Made by a program: the position numbers and the translations under genes. From NCBI RefSeq assembly GCF_019104725.1, contig NZ_JAHRXF010000006.1, forward strand, positions 124,001 to 188,000: 64,000 nucleotides of DNA. The letters are read 5' to 3'. Positions 33,094 to 41,109 of this stretch are shown here, one piece after another. The notes under the pieces are model-generated. The model did no database searches and had not been told where the DNA came from. It saw nothing but the letters and a program-made list of their open reading frames with translations. Numbering within the stretch: the stretch's first letter is position 1; each line of letters opens with the position of its first letter. The DNA is from Streptomyces corallincola (GTDB taxonomy: Bacteria; Actinomycetota; Actinomycetes; Streptomycetales; Streptomycetaceae).

Positions 33094-34155
33094 TCACGTC
33101 TCCCGGACCGGTGTGTACGCCTCCTCCCCGACGCCGAACGTCCAGGCCACGCCCTCCCTGGCCGTGCGGGTGGTCGGGGGGACGCGGAGCCAGTAGGTGC
33201 GAGTGGTTCCGTCCGGCTCCGGGGTGGAGTTGAGGACCTCGACCATGACCACGGGCTCGTCGCCGGTGAGGTCGATGCGCCAGAGGGTGCCGGTGGCGTC
33301 GTGATGCAGGGGGCGGGCGCCGGAGTCGGTGAGGTAGCGGTCGTAGCCGTAGAACTCCAGCATGACGCGGCGGAGTTCGGCGTTCTCCTCGGCGCGGATA
33401 CGGTCCGGGGTGAGGGTGCGCAGTTCCGCGACGAAGGATGCCTCGACCGGCATGCCGCGCCACGCGTACAGCGCGAAGCCGTCCGGGAAGGCGAGCGCCG
33501 GGCCGTCGCCCCGGTCGAGGCGGCCCGCCTCGTCCCGGTGCAGCGCCGAGGGCCGCTCGCAGACGACGGCGACCTTCTCGAACGGCCACCACCACCCCGC
33601 GCTCCGGCACACCTCGGCCAACCCGTCCAGAGCGCTCGCCCGGCCCGCGAAGGCGGCCAGCCACGGTGCGTCGTGCTGACCGAGCACCGCGTCCAGCAGC
33701 GCGAGTCGGACCTCCGCCGACCCGCCCAGGTCCGCCAGGACACCGGCCCGGATCCGGTCCACCAGCGCCTGCGTCGTGTCCCACATCCGGCCACCGGTCA
33801 CCGACCAGTGCGCCGCCCACCCCGCGGGCCCCAACGCCCGGTGCAGCAGCGCGCGTTCCGCCGCCCACGGCACGTTGCGCACCTCGTCCCGGACACTCGC
33901 GCCCCGGTGGGGCAGCGACCGCAGCAGCGCGACCCCCTCGCGGGGCGACGCCGCCCACACCACCCGCTCCGGCTCCGGCAATCCGGCCTGGCGGTAGGCC
34001 AGCCGGACACCCGCCTCGGCACGCGCCCGGTCCGCGGGTGCCGTCGAGGCGGCCAGAGCACGCCACTCCTCGACCGGATCGGCCTTCACCACCCCCTCGT
34101 ACGCCCCCGCACTCCCGTACGCCCCCAACGGCGTCGCCGTCTCCACCTGTGCCAT
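33094..34155 (-). CDS. DUF6745 domain-containing protein
   Basis: A 353-residue soluble protein resembling the DUF6745 group by its Trp- and Leu-rich helical body and conserved end: FPDGFALYAWRGMPVEASF, RVMLEFYGYDRYL, then TGTLWRIDLTGDEPVVMVEVLNSTPEPDGT. Those C-terminal segments recur in proteins next to LRR-like or STM4015 genes. Function unknown. ATG 34155 follows GGGGAG; an in-frame TTG at 34161 is less likely. It forms an operon with the 108-residue gene upstream and faces away from the STM4015 operon. Confidence 0.75.
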   Translation of the reverse strand: MAQVETATPLGAYGSAGAYEGVVKADPVEEWRALAASTAPADRARAEAGVRLAYRQAGLPEPERVVWAASPREGVALLRSLPHRGASVRDEVRNVPWAAERALLHRALGPAGWAAHWSVTGGRMWDTTQALVDRIRAGVLADLGGSAEVRLALLDAVLGQHDAPWLAAFAGRASALDGLAEVCRSAGWWWPFEKVAVVCERPSALHRDEAGRLDRGDGPALAFPDGFALYAWRGMPVEASFVAELRTLTPDRIRAEENAELRRVMLEFYGYDRYLTDSGARPLHHDATGTLWRIDLTGDEPVVMVEVLNSTPEPDGTTRTYWLRVPPTTRTAREGVAWTFGVGEEAYTPVRET

Positions 34156-34214
34156 CGTCAACTCCCCTCACGAACCCCGTACGGGTCCGTTCCCGATCCG
34201 CCCGCAGTCCGCTC

Positions 34215-34541
34215 TCAGTCCGCCACGATCCGCACCGAACCCGGTACGTACTCCCGCTGCCGGATCACCCGGTACCACCCGAGGGGCAGCGCGATCGGGC
34301 CGTGCTCCTCGTGCACCACCCGGCCGCCCTTCGGCAGATGCAGCAGCATCGGTCCCAAGGGGCCCTGCTCGCGCACCAGATCGCCCGGACCGACCACCGC
34401 GTGGGCGTGCCCCGTGACCTCGCCCAGGGCCAGCACCAGCCGGCCCCGCCCGTCCCTCGGCTCACGCGGCGCACCCGCCACATGGGGCGGAACCGCCCCC
34501 TCATCCACGGGCACGAGCAGAACGTCTCCCTGCCGGTACAT
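34215..34541 (-). CDS. conserved hypothetical protein paired with DUF6745
   Basis: A 108-residue soluble, beta-rich protein starting MYRQGDVLLVPVDEGAVPP and containing LALGEVTGHAHAVVGPGDLV, LLHLPKGGRVVHEEHGPIALP and WYRVIRQREYVPG. His residues in GHAH and VVHEEHGP could bind a metal in a small cupin- or SET-like fold; this is only a suggestion. ATG 34541 follows GGAGGGGAGAG. The stop is 59 bases before the DUF6745 start on the same strand. It faces STM4015 across a 171-base divergent promoter region. Confidence 0.75.
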   Translation of the reverse strand: MYRQGDVLLVPVDEGAVPPHVAGAPREPRDGRGRLVLALGEVTGHAHAVVGPGDLVREQGPLGPMLLHLPKGGRVVHEEHGPIALPLGWYRVIRQREYVPGSVRIVAD

Positions 34542-34605
34542 ACGTCTCTCCCCTCCGGCGCGGTACCACCCGGCACCACGTCCACGGGAACGACCGTAGA
34601 ACCCA

Positions 34606-34654
34606 CCACTGACAACGCCCCGAAAACCGCCCCGCCGCCCCGCGTTGTCAGTGG
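34606..34654. promoter_or_regulatory. 13-bp inverted repeat in the divergent DUF6745/STM4015 promoter region
   Basis: CCACTGACAACGC (34606-34618) and GCGTTGTCAGTGG (34642-34654), a perfect inverted repeat with a 23-base spacer. Each arm contains TTGTCA, a good minus-35 sequence, reading outward toward each gene. The arms therefore look like paired minus-35 elements or operator halves that coordinate both operons. Confidence 0.55.
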
Positions 34655-34712
34655 CGGTTGGTACAACTGCGTTGATCACAGCCCGCACTCGTTTCAGCCC
34701 GGGGAGCAGCTC

Positions 34713-35669
34713 ATGACCATCGGTGCCCACCTGCAGACCTTCCACCGGCTGCCCGTGTTCACCTTCCCCGGACCGGGCGGCGAACGGAAACTGCCCGAAC
34801 CCGGCACGCACGCCTGGCGCATCACGTCCGAGGTGTACGACGCCGACGAGGACTGGACCGTGGCCTTCGCCCGCTTTCTGGACACCGTGGACACCGAGCA
34901 CGTCACCGCGCTGATCGTCGGCGCCTGGCAGGAGGCGTACGAGACCGACTCCTCCGCCGTGATCGAGGCGCTGCTCGCCGCCCGCGACCGGCTCCCGGAG
35001 CTGCGCGCCCTGTTCCTGGGCGACATGGTCATGGAGGAGTGCGAGATCTCCTGGATCAACCAGACCGATGTCACCCCGCTCCTCGCGGGTTTCCCCGAGC
35101 TGACCGAGTTCGGTGTGCGCGGCGGCACCGGCCTGCGCTTCCCCGCACTGCGGCACACCGCCCTGGAGCGGCTCGTGATGGAGAGCGGCGGCCTGCCCGT
35201 CGAGGTGGTGCGCGGGGTCGGCGCCAGCGACCTGCCCGCGCTCGCCCACCTGGACCTCTGGCTGGGCACCCCCGACTACGGCGGCGACAGCGAGACCGCC
35301 GACCTGGAGCCGCTGCTCTCCGGCGCCCGCCTGCCCGGCCTGCGCCATCTCGCCCTGCGCAACAGCGAGATGGAGGACGCCGTCGCGGCGGCCGTCGCCT
35401 CCGCCCCCGTGGTCGCCCGTCTGGAGACCCTGGACCTGTCGATGGGCGTCCTCACCGACGAGGGCGCCGCCGCCCTCCTCGGCGGCCAGCCCCTCACCCA
35501 CCTCAAGAAGCTCGACCTCCACCACCACTACCTGACCCAGCCCCTGCTCGACCGCCTCCGCGACACCCTGGAGCCCGCGGGCGTCGAACTCGACCTCGAC
35601 CGCGGCGGTGCCGACGAGGACGACGACGGCGACGGCACGGTGTGGCGCTACGTCTCCGTGGGGGAGTAG
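34713..35669 (+). CDS. STM4015 family protein (leucine-rich-repeat-like)
   Basis: A 318-residue protein with a repeating Leu pattern: LPELRALFLGDM, FPELTEFGVRGG, LPALAHLDLWLG, LPGLRHLALRNSEMED, LETLDLSMGVLTDEGAAAL and LTHLKKLDLHHHYLT. This matches ribonuclease-inhibitor-type repeats and the STM4015 family. The tail is strongly acidic (Asp-rich). Its role is unknown; LRRs usually bind proteins, so it may be a scaffold or specificity subunit. ATG 34713 follows GGGGAGC. First gene of a five-gene plus-strand operon with STM4014, 4013, 4012 and 4011; the next start follows its stop directly. Confidence 0.85.
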   Translation: MTIGAHLQTFHRLPVFTFPGPGGERKLPEPGTHAWRITSEVYDADEDWTVAFARFLDTVDTEHVTALIVGAWQEAYETDSSAVIEALLAARDRLPELRALFLGDMVMEECEISWINQTDVTPLLAGFPELTEFGVRGGTGLRFPALRHTALERLVMESGGLPVEVVRGVGASDLPALAHLDLWLGTPDYGGDSETADLEPLLSGARLPGLRHLALRNSEMEDAVAAAVASAPVVARLETLDLSMGVLTDEGAAALLGGQPLTHLKKLDLHHHYLTQPLLDRLRDTLEPAGVELDLDRGGADEDDDGDGTVWRYVSVGE

Positions 35670-36968
35670 GTGACCCCGCACGACGGGACCCCGCGCGACG
35701 GGACCCCGCGCGACGGATGGCCGCACGACGGCAGCCCGCCGCGCGGAGGGTCGTACGACGGCACCCCGTACACCGCCCGCCCGCCGCACGGCGGCAGCAC
35801 CCCGCACCCCGCCGCGACCCCGCTCCGCTGCGCGGTCGTCGGCAACCCCGGCAACCGCCGCGTCGCGCTCTACGCGCGGGCCGTCCGCGCCGCAGGACTG
35901 CCCGCGCCGCGTGTCGTCGCCTGGCGGGACGTACTGCGCGACGGCGGCGCCGACTTCGCGCCCGACGAGGTCGTACGGCTCGACTCGCCGGGCGAGGACG
36001 CGGAGGTGGACCGCCTGCTGCGCGGACCCGGCGACCCCACCCGCGTGGAGGGCTCGGCCCGTTGGTACGCCGGGCTGACGGCCGCGCTGCGCGGTCTGCG
36101 CGGCGGTATCCGGCTGGACGACCCCGGCGAGCTGGCCGTCCTGTTCGACAAGCGCCGCTGCCACGCCGTACTGAGCGCCGCCGGTGTCCCCGTACCCGCC
36201 TCGCCCACCTCCGGGACCGGTACCGACGCGCCGCGGGTGCGCGGTTGGGACGACGTCCGCGCGCTGATGGCCGAGCACCGGATGCACCGGCTGTTCGTGA
36301 AACCCGCGCACGGCTCGTCCGCGTCCGGTGTGCTCGCCGTGGAGTCCGCGAGCGGGGGCCGTATCCGCGCCACCACCTCCGTCGAACTGGCCCCGGACGG
36401 GCGGCTGTTCAACTCGCTCAAGGTCCGCCGCTACGAGGACGAACGGCGGATCGCCGCCGTCGTGGACGCCCTCGCGCCGGACGGGCTGCACCTGGAACGC
36501 TGGCTGCCCAAGGCGTCCCTCGACGGCCGCGCCGCCGACCTGCGGGTCGTCGTGGTCGCCGGGCGCGCCACGCACGCCGTGGTCCGCACCAGCACCACGC
36601 CGCTGACCAACCTGCACCTGGGCGGTGCCCGGGGCGACCTCGGCGCGGTCCGCGCCGCCGTGGAAGCGGCCGGGGCCCGCTGGAGCGACCTCCTCGGCGT
36701 CTGCGAACAGGCCGCCGCCTGCTTCCCCGGCACCCTCTGCGTCGGCGTCGATCTGCTTCCGGCCGTCGGCTGGCGCCGGTTCGCCGTCGGCGAGGTCAAC
36801 GCCTTCGGCGACCTGCTGCCCCGGCTGACCGGACTGCCCGGCGGCGGCGCCGAGGGGCTCGACACCTACGCGGCCCAAGTCGCCGCGACGCTCGGCCGGT
36901 TCACGCCCGCGCCCCACCCGCACCACCCGCACGACACCAGAACGGGGACCGCCCATGCGCTCGCCTGA
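35670..36968 (+). CDS. STM4014 family protein (ATP-grasp-like)
   Basis: A 432-residue protein. The first 50 residues are Gly/Pro/Asp/His-rich and include a 15-base tandem duplication (35681-35710, coding the DGTPR repeat). The body starts LRCAVVGNPGNRRVALYAR and has ATP-grasp-like segments: ELAVLFDKRRCHAVLSAAGVPVP, HRLFVKPAHGSSASGVLAVE (Lys and Gly-Ser loop for ATP), ERWLPKASLDGRAADLRVVV and GVDLLP...FAVGEVNAFGD (acid/Asn Mg2+ ligands). ATP-grasp enzymes ligate carboxylates to amines or thiols via acyl phosphates. GTG 35670 directly follows the STM4015 TAG, with GGGGGAG as ribosome-binding site. Its 3' end overlaps STM4013 by 14 bases. Confidence 0.85.
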   Translation: MTPHDGTPRDGTPRDGWPHDGSPPRGGSYDGTPYTARPPHGGSTPHPAATPLRCAVVGNPGNRRVALYARAVRAAGLPAPRVVAWRDVLRDGGADFAPDEVVRLDSPGEDAEVDRLLRGPGDPTRVEGSARWYAGLTAALRGLRGGIRLDDPGELAVLFDKRRCHAVLSAAGVPVPASPTSGTGTDAPRVRGWDDVRALMAEHRMHRLFVKPAHGSSASGVLAVESASGGRIRATTSVELAPDGRLFNSLKVRRYEDERRIAAVVDALAPDGLHLERWLPKASLDGRAADLRVVVVAGRATHAVVRTSTTPLTNLHLGGARGDLGAVRAAVEAAGARWSDLLGVCEQAAACFPGTLCVGVDLLPAVGWRRFAVGEVNAFGDLLPRLTGLPGGGAEGLDTYAAQVAATLGRFTPAPHPHHPHDTRTGTAHALA

Positions 36969-37935
36969 CCCCACGCCGCCCACGCCGACGCCGCCAGCCA
37001 CGCCACCACCGGTGCCGACACCCGCACCCGAGCCCGCCGCGCCGACCGGCCTGCCCCTGGCCCCCACCGGCGGCCCGGACATGAACCGCCTCGTCGGCAC
37101 CCACGACCTGCTCCTCGTCACCCTCGACACGCTGCGCCACGACGTGGCCGCCGAACTGGCCGAGCAGGGTCGCATACCCCACCTCGCGCGCCATCTGCCC
37201 GGCGGCAGATGGGAGGAACGGCACGCCCCCGGCAGCTTCACCTACGCCTCCCACCAGGCGATCTTCGCCGGGTTCCTGCCCACCCCGGCGGCCCCGGGAC
37301 CGCACCCGCGCCTGTTCGCCGCGCGCTTCGCGGGCAGCGAGACCACCGCCGACGGCACCTACGTCTACGACACCCCCGACCTCGTCTCCGGACTGGCGAA
37401 GGACGGTTACCACACCGTCTGCATCGGCGGAGTCGGCTTCTTCAACCGGCAGGGCCCGCTCGGCTCGGTCCTGCCCGGACTCTTCCACGAGGCCCACTGG
37501 GAAAAGGAGTTCGGCGTCACCTCCCCGACCTCCTTCGAGGCCCAGGTCACGCGGGCCGAGGACGTCGTCCGCGCCCTCCCCGCCGACCGGCGCCTGTTCC
37601 TCTTCGTCAACGTCGCCGCCTTGCACCAGCCCAACTGGTTCCACCTGCCCGGCGCCACCCGCGAGGACGGCGACACCCGCGCCACCCACGCGGCCGCTTT
37701 GGAGTACGTGGACCGGCACATCGGCCGCCTGTTCGCCGCCATGAGCAGCCGCCGCCCCTGCTTCGCCGTCGTCTGCTCCGACCACGGCACCGCCTACGGC
37801 GACGACGGCTACACCGGCCACCGCATCGGCCATCCCGCCGTGTGGACCGTGCCGTACGCCCACTTCCTCCTCCCGCACCGGGCGGCGGACACGACGGCGG
37901 ACAACACCAACACCCCCGGGACGGCTGCCCGATGA
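36955..37935 (+). CDS. STM4013/SEN3800 family hydrolase (alkaline phosphatase fold)
   Basis: A 326-residue protein. A Pro/Thr-rich lead of about 42 residues precedes the domain, which starts LLLVTLDTLRHDVAAEL, the metal-binding opening of sulfatase/alkaline-phosphatase superfamily enzymes (Thr in the nucleophile region). It has FAVVCSDHGTAYGDDGYTGHRIGHPAVWTVPYA near the end, with the Asp-His and His metal ligands. Substrate unknown; a phosphate or sulfate monoester or diester is expected. ATG 36955 follows GGGGA; an in-frame ATG at 37081 would remove the Pro-rich lead. Overlaps both neighbours (14 bases upstream, ATGA downstream). Confidence 0.85.
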   Translation: MRSPDPTPPTPTPPATPPPVPTPAPEPAAPTGLPLAPTGGPDMNRLVGTHDLLLVTLDTLRHDVAAELAEQGRIPHLARHLPGGRWEERHAPGSFTYASHQAIFAGFLPTPAAPGPHPRLFAARFAGSETTADGTYVYDTPDLVSGLAKDGYHTVCIGGVGFFNRQGPLGSVLPGLFHEAHWEKEFGVTSPTSFEAQVTRAEDVVRALPADRRLFLFVNVAALHQPNWFHLPGATREDGDTRATHAAALEYVDRHIGRLFAAMSSRRPCFAVVCSDHGTAYGDDGYTGHRIGHPAVWTVPYAHFLLPHRAADTTADNTNTPGTAAR

Positions 37936-39311
37936 CCCTCGCACCCCCTTCTTCCAGCCCGTACCGGAACTACGTCTACGCCTACCCCCACAAGACGGCG
38001 TACCGGCGGCTGCCCGAGCGCCCCCGGCTCGACGCGCTGTGGGCGCGGGAGCCCAAGGACGCGCTCTCCCTCTACCTGCACATCCCGTTCTGCGAGGTCC
38101 GCTGCGGCTTCTGCAACCTGTTCACCCGCATCGGCGCCCCCGACGGCCTCACCGCCGCCTACCTCGATGCCCTGGACCGCCAGGCGACCGCCGTCCGCGA
38201 CGCCCTGAACGCGACCGGTAACGGCATCGACGACCACGCCGCCACCGGCACCGAAGGCGTCCGCTTCGTCACCGCCGCGTTCGGCGGCGGTACCCCCACC
38301 TTCCTCACCGCCGCCGAACTGGAGCGGCTGTGCGACATCGCGGAGCACCGGATGGGCGCCGACCTGCGCGCCGTCCCGCTCTCCGTGGAGGCGTCACCGG
38401 CCACCGCGACCGCCGACCGGCTGGCCGTGCTCGCGGACCGGGGCGCCACCCGGCTCAGCCTCGGCGTGCAGAGTTTCATCGACACCGAGGCCCGTGCCGC
38501 CGTACGTCCGCAGCGCCGCGCCGACGTGGAGGCCGCTCTCGGCCGGGTCCGCGAGGCGGCGATCCCGGTCCTCAACATCGACCTCATCTACGGCATCGAC
38601 GGCCAGACCGAGGCCACCTGGCTCCACTCCCTGGACGCGGCCCTCGCCTGGCACCCCGAGGAGCTGTACCTCTACCCGCTGTACGTACGCCCCCTCACCG
38701 GCCTCGACCGCCGCCGCGACGGACCCGACCCCGACTGGGACGCCCAGCGGCTGCGCCTCTACCGCCTCGGCCGGGACCACCTCCTCGCGCACGGCTACGT
38801 CCAGCACTCCATGCGCATGTTCCGCCGCGCCGACGCCCCCGCCGAGGGCCCCGACGACTACGCCTGCCAGACCGACGGCATGATCGGCCTCGGCTGCGGT
38901 GCCCGCTCGTACACCGCGGACCTGCACTACTCCTTCGACTATGCCGTGGACATGCACGAGATACGCGGCATCATCGACGACTACGTCTCCCGCCCCGCCG
39001 CCGACTTCGCGCACGCCGAGTACGGCCGCCCGATGACCCCGGACGAGTCCCGGCGCCGCCACCTCCTGCAGTCGCTCCTCCAGGCGGACGGCCTGCCCGC
39101 CGCCGACTACCGCGCCCGCTTCGGCACCGATCCCGCCGACGACTTCGGCCCCGCGCTCGACGGCTTCGCGGGCCGGGGCTGGCTGGAGCACGACACCGCC
39201 TCCGGGCGGCTGCGGCTCACCCCTGAGGGCCTCGCCCACTCCGACGCCATCGGCCCGGACCTCTTCTCCCCTGACGTACGCGCCGCGATGGCCGCGTACG
39301 AGCGGAAGTAG
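37932..39311 (+). CDS. STM4012 family radical SAM protein
   Basis: A 459-residue radical SAM enzyme of the HemW/coproporphyrinogen-III-oxidase-like type. The cluster motif is C54-x3-C58-x2-C61 in HIPFCEVRCGFCNLF. It is followed by AAFGGGTPTFL (SAM-binding GGE-like loop), LSVEASPATAT, RLSLGVQSF and NIDLIYGIDGQT, all characteristic. A C-terminal HemW-like winged domain (from about 355) ends in LTPEGLAHSDAIGPDLFSP. HemW-like proteins do not always make porphyrins, so the reaction is open. ATG 37932 overlaps the STM4013 stop (ATGA). It ends 9 bases before the next radical SAM gene. Confidence 0.9.
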   Translation: MTLAPPSSSPYRNYVYAYPHKTAYRRLPERPRLDALWAREPKDALSLYLHIPFCEVRCGFCNLFTRIGAPDGLTAAYLDALDRQATAVRDALNATGNGIDDHAATGTEGVRFVTAAFGGGTPTFLTAAELERLCDIAEHRMGADLRAVPLSVEASPATATADRLAVLADRGATRLSLGVQSFIDTEARAAVRPQRRADVEAALGRVREAAIPVLNIDLIYGIDGQTEATWLHSLDAALAWHPEELYLYPLYVRPLTGLDRRRDGPDPDWDAQRLRLYRLGRDHLLAHGYVQHSMRMFRRADAPAEGPDDYACQTDGMIGLGCGARSYTADLHYSFDYAVDMHEIRGIIDDYVSRPAADFAHAEYGRPMTPDESRRRHLLQSLLQADGLPAADYRARFGTDPADDFGPALDGFAGRGWLEHDTASGRLRLTPEGLAHSDAIGPDLFSPDVRAAMAAYERK

Positions 39312-39320
39312 GCGCCCCGC

Positions 39321-40205
39321 ATGGACCTCACCGTGCTCTACCGGGGCCCGCTCGCCTCCTGCGACTACGACTGCCCCTACTGCCCGTTCGCCAAGCGCCG
39401 GGACTCCACCGCCCAGCTCCGCGCCGACCGCGCCGCGCTCGACCGGTTCACCGCGTGGGCCGCCGCGCAGCACGGCGACCGGCTCTCCGTCCTCTTCACC
39501 CCCTGGGGCGAGGGCCTGGTCCGCTCCTGGTACCAGCGCGCCCTCACGGACCTCTCGCACCTCCCGCACGTGCGCCGCGTCGCCATCCAGACCAACCTGA
39601 GCTGCCGCACCGACTGGCTCTCCGACGCCGACCCGGACACACTCGCCCTGTGGTGCACCTACCACCCCGGCCAGACGCCGTACGACCGCTTCCTCACCAA
39701 GTGCCACGAGCTGGCGGAACGCGGCGTGCGGTACAGCGTCGGCATCGTCGGCCTGCCCGAACACCTGGACGCCGCCCGCCGGTTGCGCGCCGACCTGCCC
39801 GCACATGTCTACCTGTGGGTGAACGCAGCCGAGGGGCACACCTACGACGACACCGAGGCCGCCCGCTGGACCGGCCTCGACCCGCTGTTCCCGTACAGCC
39901 GCCACCCGCACACCAGCGCCGGACTGCCCTGCCGCACGGGGGAGTCGGTGATCTCCGTGGACGGCGACGGCACCGTCCGCCGCTGCCACTTCGTCCGTGC
40001 CGAACTCGGCAACCTCTACGACGGCTCGTACCGCGCGGCCCTGCGCCCGCGCCCCTGCCCGCTCGCGGTCTGCGACTGCCACATCGGCTACGTCCACCTC
40101 GAAACCCTGCCGCTCTACGACGTGTTCGCGGGCGGTGTCCTCGAACGCGTCCCGGCGGCGCACCCGGGAGGCACACGTTTGGCCGGGACCGTACGGGCAA
40201 CGTGA
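39321..40205 (+). CDS. STM4011 family radical SAM protein
   Basis: A 294-residue radical SAM enzyme with C14-x3-C18-x2-C21 in SCDYDCPYCPFAKR. VLFTPWGEGLVRSWY sits where the SAM-binding GGE loop is expected, and RVAIQTNLSC follows. The C-terminal third has a second Cys set: LPCRTGESVISVDGDGTVRRCHFVRAELGNLYDG and CPLAVCDCHIGYVHLE. This resembles a SPASM or twitch domain and would hold an auxiliary Fe-S cluster, as in enzymes that modify peptides. ATG 39321 is 9 bases after STM4012. It closes the operon; the ORF at 40211 begins five bases after its stop. Confidence 0.9.
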   Translation: MDLTVLYRGPLASCDYDCPYCPFAKRRDSTAQLRADRAALDRFTAWAAAQHGDRLSVLFTPWGEGLVRSWYQRALTDLSHLPHVRRVAIQTNLSCRTDWLSDADPDTLALWCTYHPGQTPYDRFLTKCHELAERGVRYSVGIVGLPEHLDAARRLRADLPAHVYLWVNAAEGHTYDDTEAARWTGLDPLFPYSRHPHTSAGLPCRTGESVISVDGDGTVRRCHFVRAELGNLYDGSYRAALRPRPCPLAVCDCHIGYVHLETLPLYDVFAGGVLERVPAAHPGGTRLAGTVRAT

Positions 40206-40210
40206 GGGCC

Positions 40211-40639
40211 ATGACTGAATCGAACAACGAGACGAACAGCCCGTCCGTTCCGCAGCAGGCGACGGCGGCCGACGCGCGGCTGGCCGCGGCCAGGGCGACC
40301 GCACCCGTCGGCCACGCCGCGCAGAAGGCCGCCGCCGGTACCGACCAGGCGATGTCCGCCGCGCGCTCCGGCACCGCACGCGCCACCGAGGCCACCAGCG
40401 CCGCCGCCCACACGGCCGCGCGCGGCGTCGAACAGGGCCGTCAGGTGCTCATCACCGCGTCCGGCCAGGTCGCGGCCACCGCGAAGACCGCCTGGGCGGC
40501 CGTCTCGCAGCGCAAGCTGGCCGCCACCGGCGCCGCCGCCGGACTGACCGCGATCAGCGCCGCCTCGTACGCCCTCGGCCGCCGCGCCGAACGCGGCACC
40601 CAGGGCCCCCTGACCCGCATCACCCAGGGCCGTATCTGA
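40211..40639 (+). CDS. hypothetical Ala-rich helical protein
   Basis: A 142-residue protein, more than a third Ala, with a predicted continuous helix (residues 15-100: ADARLAAARATAPVGHAAQKAA and following, heptad-like) and a short hydrophobic stretch near the end (LAATGAAAGLTAISAASYALG). It resembles small streptomycete surface- or membrane-associated helical proteins. It is five bases after STM4011 and so probably on the same transcript, but I cannot link it to that pathway. ATG 40211 follows GTGAGGG. The hairpin at 40711-40731 follows. Confidence 0.65.
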   Translation: MTESNNETNSPSVPQQATAADARLAAARATAPVGHAAQKAAAGTDQAMSAARSGTARATEATSAAAHTAARGVEQGRQVLITASGQVAATAKTAWAAVSQRKLAATGAAAGLTAISAASYALGRRAERGTQGPLTRITQGRI

Positions 40640-40710
40640 CCCACCCGCGCCACCGGCTCGCCCCACCCGCGTACGGCCACCAGCTCCGGGAGACCCGCCG
40701 GTCTTCCGGG

Positions 40711-40731
40711 GCCGCCGGCGTTTCCGGCGGC
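40711..40731 (+). terminator. hairpin ending the STM4015-STM4011 operon
   Basis: GCCGCCGG, loop CGTTT, CCGGCGGC, flanked by GGGG and CCCC-rich bases that can lengthen the stem; 72 bases after the last stop. Confidence 0.7.
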
Positions 40732-40776
40732 GGCACCCCGCATGCGGGGCAACCGGACAGGCCGCACCCTGAGGGC

Positions 40777-40995
40777 ATGATAGAGAAGCAGCAGCCCGTG
40801 GTGGTGTATCCGCCCGCCGAGGACGGCGGGCGCCGGGTCCGCGTCGGGGACGACTTCGTCGGAATGGCGTACACCCCGCTCGACGTGGCCGACTTCCTCC
40901 GCCGGACCGGCATGGGCGACATCGCCCCCGAGGACGTGGCGCAGGCGGACTGGGTGCACTGGCAGGGCGGCGGCCCCGAGGTGTGGGAGCACTGA
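40777..40995 (+). CDS. small conserved hypothetical protein
   Basis: A 72-residue acidic protein: MIEKQQPVVVYPPAEDGGRR, then VRVGDDFVGMAYTPLDVADFLRRTG and ADWVHWQGGGPEVWEH. Codon bias is normal for the region and GAGGGC precedes the ATG. The Trp-rich end and size resemble small cytosolic proteins common in streptomycetes. No function recognised. It stands alone between the terminator and the TolB-like gene. Confidence 0.65.
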   Translation: MIEKQQPVVVYPPAEDGGRRVRVGDDFVGMAYTPLDVADFLRRTGMGDIAPEDVAQADWVHWQGGGPEVWEH

Positions 40996-41109
40996 GACCG
41001 CCCCACGCGGACGCCGGAACCGGGGCTGTGCACCGCGCCCCACCGGGGGTTAGATGTGAGCGTCACGGACGGACGCCCCGTCCGCGCCGGACCCGAGGAG
41101 ACGCCCACC

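Noticed and set aside
34215..37241. 1008-codon minus-strand ORF
   Set aside because: Only its last 108 codons (start 34541) look real; the rest is antisense to STM4015-STM4013, whose protein motifs are clear.
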